Shown here: in pieces, positions 40,607-43,772 of the stretch
Numbering within the stretch: position 1 is the first letter of the stretch
Layout: each line of letters begins with the position of its first letter
Assembly: GCA_947505195.1 (NCBI GenBank)
Contig: CANNIM010000002.1
Span: 1-43,772, forward strand
Direction of reading: 5' to 3'
DNA: 43,772 nt
Origin: Actinomycetota bacterium
GTDB taxonomy: Bacteria; Actinomycetota; Actinomycetes; Nanopelagicales; Nanopelagicaceae
Notes under the pieces: model-generated
What the model was told of the DNA's origin: nothing
Database searches by the model: none
What the model saw: the letters and a program-made list of their open reading frames with translations, nothing else
Position numbers and translations under genes: made by a program

Positions 40607-41270
40607 AGACCAAGCCCAAATTCGTTGCAATTGAATTACCAATGAAGAGGGCGAACATTGCAGTCCCGATGCCGAGCGATCCCCCTAGCAATTTTCCAAT
40701 GATGAGAACGGTTAGCTCAACGCTCAGCCTTGCTCTTGAGATTCTGATCCCGGTATGTCGGTGAATTGATGTCATAAGTCCGTCTCTAGGTCCAGCTCCC
40801 ATTCCACAAGTTATATATAGAGCCGAGCCTGCACCAACTAAACCAATTCCGATTAAAACGTAGAGAATCTGCAGAAACAGAAAGTCACGAACCTCTGGCA
40901 CATGGTCAACACCAATCTGAATGAATACCGCAATAACCGCAATATTGCTTAGAGTTCCAAGACCGGGTTTCTCTCGTAACGGCCACCAGAGCGCAAGAAC
41001 GCAGATTGAAACCAGGGCGGTACTTTCTCCGATCGTAAGTCCAGTTTGAAGCGACAGACCTTCGGCCAATACAACCCAGGGGGAGTTTCCAATTGTTGAT
41101 TGAATTAGAAGTGATTCACCTAGACCGAATAGCGCTAATCCCAAAAACAAAACAACACCAATTCGTGGGGTCAAAGCCCAACGGTTTTTTGCTGTCCAGG
41201 GCGTGATCGGGATTGTTCGTGCCGGTTTCAGGAAGTGAGTAATTTTCTCGCCAGCGCCTCTTAAATTCAC
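40581..41270 (-). CDS. YczE/YyaS/YitT-type integral membrane protein (GTG start)
   Basis: Multiple TM segments, LALFGLGESLLIQSTIGNSPWVVLAEGLSLQTGLTIGE, YITCGMGAGPRDGLM. Confidence 0.78.
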   Translation of the reverse strand: MNLRGAGEKITHFLKPARTIPITPWTAKNRWALTPRIGVVLFLGLALFGLGESLLIQSTIGNSPWVVLAEGLSLQTGLTIGESTALVSICVLALWWPLREKPGLGTLSNIAVIAVFIQIGVDHVPEVRDFLFLQILYVLIGIGLVGAGSALYITCGMGAGPRDGLMTSIHRHTGIRISRARLSVELTVLIIGKLLGGSLGIGTAMFALFIGNSIATNLGLVSKISNRLR

Positions 41271-41276
41271 TGTTAG

Positions 41277-41282
41277 AGTCTA
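41277..41282 (-). promoter_or_regulatory. Candidate -10 element (TAGACT) for leaderless YczE-like gene
   Basis: Reverse strand TAGACT-CTAACA-GTG (start 41270). Confidence 0.45.
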
Positions 41283-41307
41283 CCGATTCGACCGGAGGTT
41301 TAAGCAG

Positions 41308-42042
41308 ATGTTTACGGGTCTTGGAACAATAATTAATGTTCTTGCAATACTTGTTGGTTCAGGGATAGGTATTTTTGCGGGTTCGAAATTTAAAGAAGAA
41401 ACTCGAGAGCTGATCACAACAGCCCTCGGCTTTGTAACGTTATTGGCTGCCGCAGATGCCATTCGTCATTTGTGGAACAAAGATTTTATAGGGGCGCTTC
41501 CGAAAGGCTGGGCAATTCTTGCGGTTCTTGCTTCGCTTCTGTTGGGTGCACTAATTGGAAACGCTCTTGCGATTGAGAAGCGGCTGGAAGTCGTTGGCAT
41601 CAGTTTGAAAAATCGATTTGATCCGAATGGTTCAAGCCCATTCGTTGATGGCTTTGTATCAGCATCACTTTTATTCGTAATTGGCCCAATGGCAATACTC
41701 GGTTCAATTAGTGATGGCACGGGCGCGGGGATTGATTTATTAGTTCTTAAGAGCATTCTTGACGGCGTCACCTCAATCGCATTTGCGGCAACTTTAGGTT
41801 GGGGAGTTGCAGTATCGGCACTGCCTGTTGGGATTTATCAATTTGCCTGGACCAGTGTTGGACTAGTTCTTGGCGCAGTGTTACCGGATTATCAAATATT
41901 AGCGATGACCGTTACCGGTGGAATTCTGCTCCTTGGAATAGGTTTGCGCATGCTCAAAATAAAGCAAGTGCCGGTAGGAAATCTCCTACCAGCACTATTC
42001 CTTGCCCCAATGATTGCAGCGTTACTACATAACTTTAACTAG
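41308..42042 (+). CDS. DUF554 (YdfK-type) integral membrane protein
   Basis: MFTGLGTIINVLAILVGSGIGIFAGSKFKEETRELITTALGFVTL, FVDGFVSASLLFVIGPMAILGSISDGTGAGIDLLVLKSILDGVTSIAFAATLGWGV. Confidence 0.88.
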   Translation: MFTGLGTIINVLAILVGSGIGIFAGSKFKEETRELITTALGFVTLLAAADAIRHLWNKDFIGALPKGWAILAVLASLLLGALIGNALAIEKRLEVVGISLKNRFDPNGSSPFVDGFVSASLLFVIGPMAILGSISDGTGAGIDLLVLKSILDGVTSIAFAATLGWGVAVSALPVGIYQFAWTSVGLVLGAVLPDYQILAMTVTGGILLLGIGLRMLKIKQVPVGNLLPALFLAPMIAALLHNFN

Positions 42043-42047
42043 CGAAT

Positions 42048-43088
42048 TTAGAACTTCTTGGCATCAATTACAAAGCGATACTTCACATCGCTTTTTACGG
42101 TCCGTTCGTAAGCCTCATTTATATATGAAGGTTCGATTACTTCAACATCGCTCACAATATTGTGTTCACCGCAGAAGTTGAGCATTTCTTGGGTCTGTGA
42201 AATTCCACCAATCATTGAACCTGCAAGAGAGCGGCGCTGAGCTAGAAGCGTTGGTGTACTTATTTCATATGGTTTGCCCGGCAAACCGATCAATACTAAT
42301 GTTCCATCCAATTTCAAACGTTCTAGGAATGGCGTCAAATCCATATCCGCAGAAACTGTATTTAGAATCAAATCGAAATCTTTGGCCATCGCTGCCAAAG
42401 TTGCTGGGTCCTTTGTTACGACGAAATCATGCGCTCCCATCTTCTTTGCATCCGCCTCTTTAGAAGGAGAATGCGAAAAGACGGTTGTGTGTGCGCCAAG
42501 AGCGACTGAGAATTTAAGTCCCATGTGCCCAAGCCCGCCAAGCCCAATGATTCCGACCTTCTTACCTTTTCCGGCTCCCCAATTCTTAAGTGGTGAATAG
42601 AGCGTTATACCTGCGCATAGAAGTGGCGCGACTCCAGCCATATCTAAATTTGCGGGAATAGTTACGGCGTAATCTTGATCGACAATAAAAGTATCGGAGT
42701 ATCCGCCTTGTGCAACTGTTTTGCCATCGCGTTCGTAACCATTATAGGTACCAGTCATTCCCTCGATGCAGTATTGCTCAAGTCCTGATTTGCATGAGTC
42801 ACATTTACGGCAAGAATCTATGAAAACACCGACACCTATGCGGTCGCCAACTTTAAATTTTGTGACTGAGCTTCCAATTTCTGTTACAACGCCGGCAATT
42901 TCATGACCTGGCACCATAGGAAATATTGCTGGCCCCCACTCTTCGCGGGCTTGATGGATATCTGAATGGCAAATTCCGGCATATTCAATTTGTAGCGCAA
43001 CATCTGCTGGTCGCAATTCACGTCTAGAAAAGGTAAATGGAACTAAGGCCTTTGATGCTTCTAGAACTGCGTATCCCTTTGACTGCAT
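42048..43088 (-). CDS. NAD(P)-dependent zinc alcohol dehydrogenase (MDR superfamily)
   Basis: CHSDIHQAREEWG, VPGHEIAGVVTEIGSSVTKFKVGDRIGVG, CRKCDSCKSGLEQYC, GLGGLGHMGLKF. Start set to ATG 43088, preceded by AAGGGAG. Confidence 0.92.
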   Translation of the reverse strand: MQSKGYAVLEASKALVPFTFSRRELRPADVALQIEYAGICHSDIHQAREEWGPAIFPMVPGHEIAGVVTEIGSSVTKFKVGDRIGVGVFIDSCRKCDSCKSGLEQYCIEGMTGTYNGYERDGKTVAQGGYSDTFIVDQDYAVTIPANLDMAGVAPLLCAGITLYSPLKNWGAGKGKKVGIIGLGGLGHMGLKFSVALGAHTTVFSHSPSKEADAKKMGAHDFVVTKDPATLAAMAKDFDLILNTVSADMDLTPFLERLKLDGTLVLIGLPGKPYEISTPTLLAQRRSLAGSMIGGISQTQEMLNFCGEHNIVSDVEVIEPSYINEAYERTVKSDVKYRFVIDAKKF

Positions 43089-43149
43089 TTTTCTCCCTTT
43101 GGTTAACTTATTCATTCTATGGTTTAACGAGTTGCGATTTTACTTCTCG

Positions 43150-43233
43150 TGTCCGAGAGGGGACTTGAACCCCTAATCCCTTGCGGGAACTAACACCTCA
43201 AGCTAGCGCGTCTGCCAATTCCGCCACCCGGAC
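43150..43233 (-). tRNA. tRNA-Leu (anticodon GAG)
   Basis: Reverse strand GTCCGGGTGGCGGAATTGGCAGACGCGCTAGCTTGAGGTGTTAGTTCCCGCAAGGGATTAGGGGTTCAAGTCCCCTCTCGGACA: 7-bp acceptor stem, anticodon stem CTAGC/GTTAG with loop TTGAGGT, long variable arm, T-arm GGTTCAAGTCC; no encoded CCA. Confidence 0.95.
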
Positions 43234-43306
43234 CGATGGAAATCATTGAGTGGCGCAACGATACCAATCGCACGCGCATCATCACAATTGAGGCAAGATA
43301 GGGCCT

Positions 43307-43772
43307 ATGTTAAAGAAGGCAAAGAATGCGAAGACAGAAAATATGGCTATTACAGGCCCAATTGATATTGCTCTCTTGGAAGAGGAATGTATTTCAATCT
43401 CCCAGGAAATGATTCGGATTCCAAGCGTTAATTTTGGTGACGGAGTTGGCGATGAGAGATCAATGGCGGATTATGTTGCCAAGAAGCTCGCCGAAGTAGG
43501 AATAGATTCAGAGCAAATTGTCACTGGAGAAAATCGCGTAAATGTTGTAGCAAAAATTGTGGGAGTGGATCAAAGTCGACCTGGCCTTGTCGTGCATGGA
43601 CACCTCGACGTAGTTCCAGCGAGTGCTGACGATTGGACCGTAAACCCATTTGGTGGAGAGATTAAAGATGGCTATTTATGGGGTCGTGGCGCAGTCGATA
43701 TGAAAGATATGGATGCGATGATTCTTGCGATAGTTCGCGCCTGGAAGCGATCTAATTACCAGCCTCCAAGAA
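43307..43772 (+). CDS. M20-family metallopeptidase, N-terminal part (runs off the window end)
   Basis: Direct translation from ATG 43307: ...LVVHGHLDVVPASADDWTVNPFGGEIKDGYLWGRGAVDMKDMDAM, open to the window edge. Not in the ORF track because it is truncated. Start could instead be ATG 43343. Confidence 0.9.
   Translation, partial: MLKKAKNAKTENMAITGPIDIALLEEECISISQEMIRIPSVNFGDGVGDERSMADYVAKKLAEVGIDSEQIVTGENRVNVVAKIVGVDQSRPGLVVHGHLDVVPASADDWTVNPFGGEIKDGYLWGRGAVDMKDMDAMILAIVRAWKRSNYQPPR

Noticed and set aside
1-43772. Mobile elements, CRISPR arrays, toxin-antitoxin or defence islands
   Set aside because: Looked for transposase/integrase motifs, regularly spaced direct repeats and small bicistronic toxin loci; nothing convincing. 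Gene content and order are conserved core genome.

Overview
This window is about 44 kb of tightly packed, mostly plus-strand housekeeping chromosome. It looks actinobacterial: the hisS-aspS-alaS-ruvX-mltG-aro-efp-nusB-bldD-pyr-mihF/gmk-rpoZ-coaBC-metK-priA-def-fmt-rsmB order matches high-GC Actinobacteria. Moderate GC, minimal spacers and overlapping start/stop codons suggest a streamlined lineage such as freshwater Nanopelagicales/acI; that placement is inference. I saw no CRISPR array, transposase, integrase, phage module or obvious defence island. Strongest observations: (1) a single ORF fusing an actinobacterial IHF (mIHF) domain to a complete guanylate kinase; (2) a BldD ortholog between nusB and pyrR that keeps the four charged c-di-GMP-contact positions (RRD-X8-RNSD versus RGD-X8-RQDD); (3) a PyrR-binding hairpin with a CNGNGA hexaloop whose basal stem pairs with the pyrR Shine-Dalgarno; (4) a lipoprotein translationally coupled to a divergent FtsH-like membrane AAA protease with about four predicted TM segments and a large insertion after Walker B; (5) a recurrent TANNNT-N6-start-codon arrangement upstream of seven genes, predicting leaderless transcripts. 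Nothing was run computationally; family calls rest on motifs, gene order and remembered family sequences.
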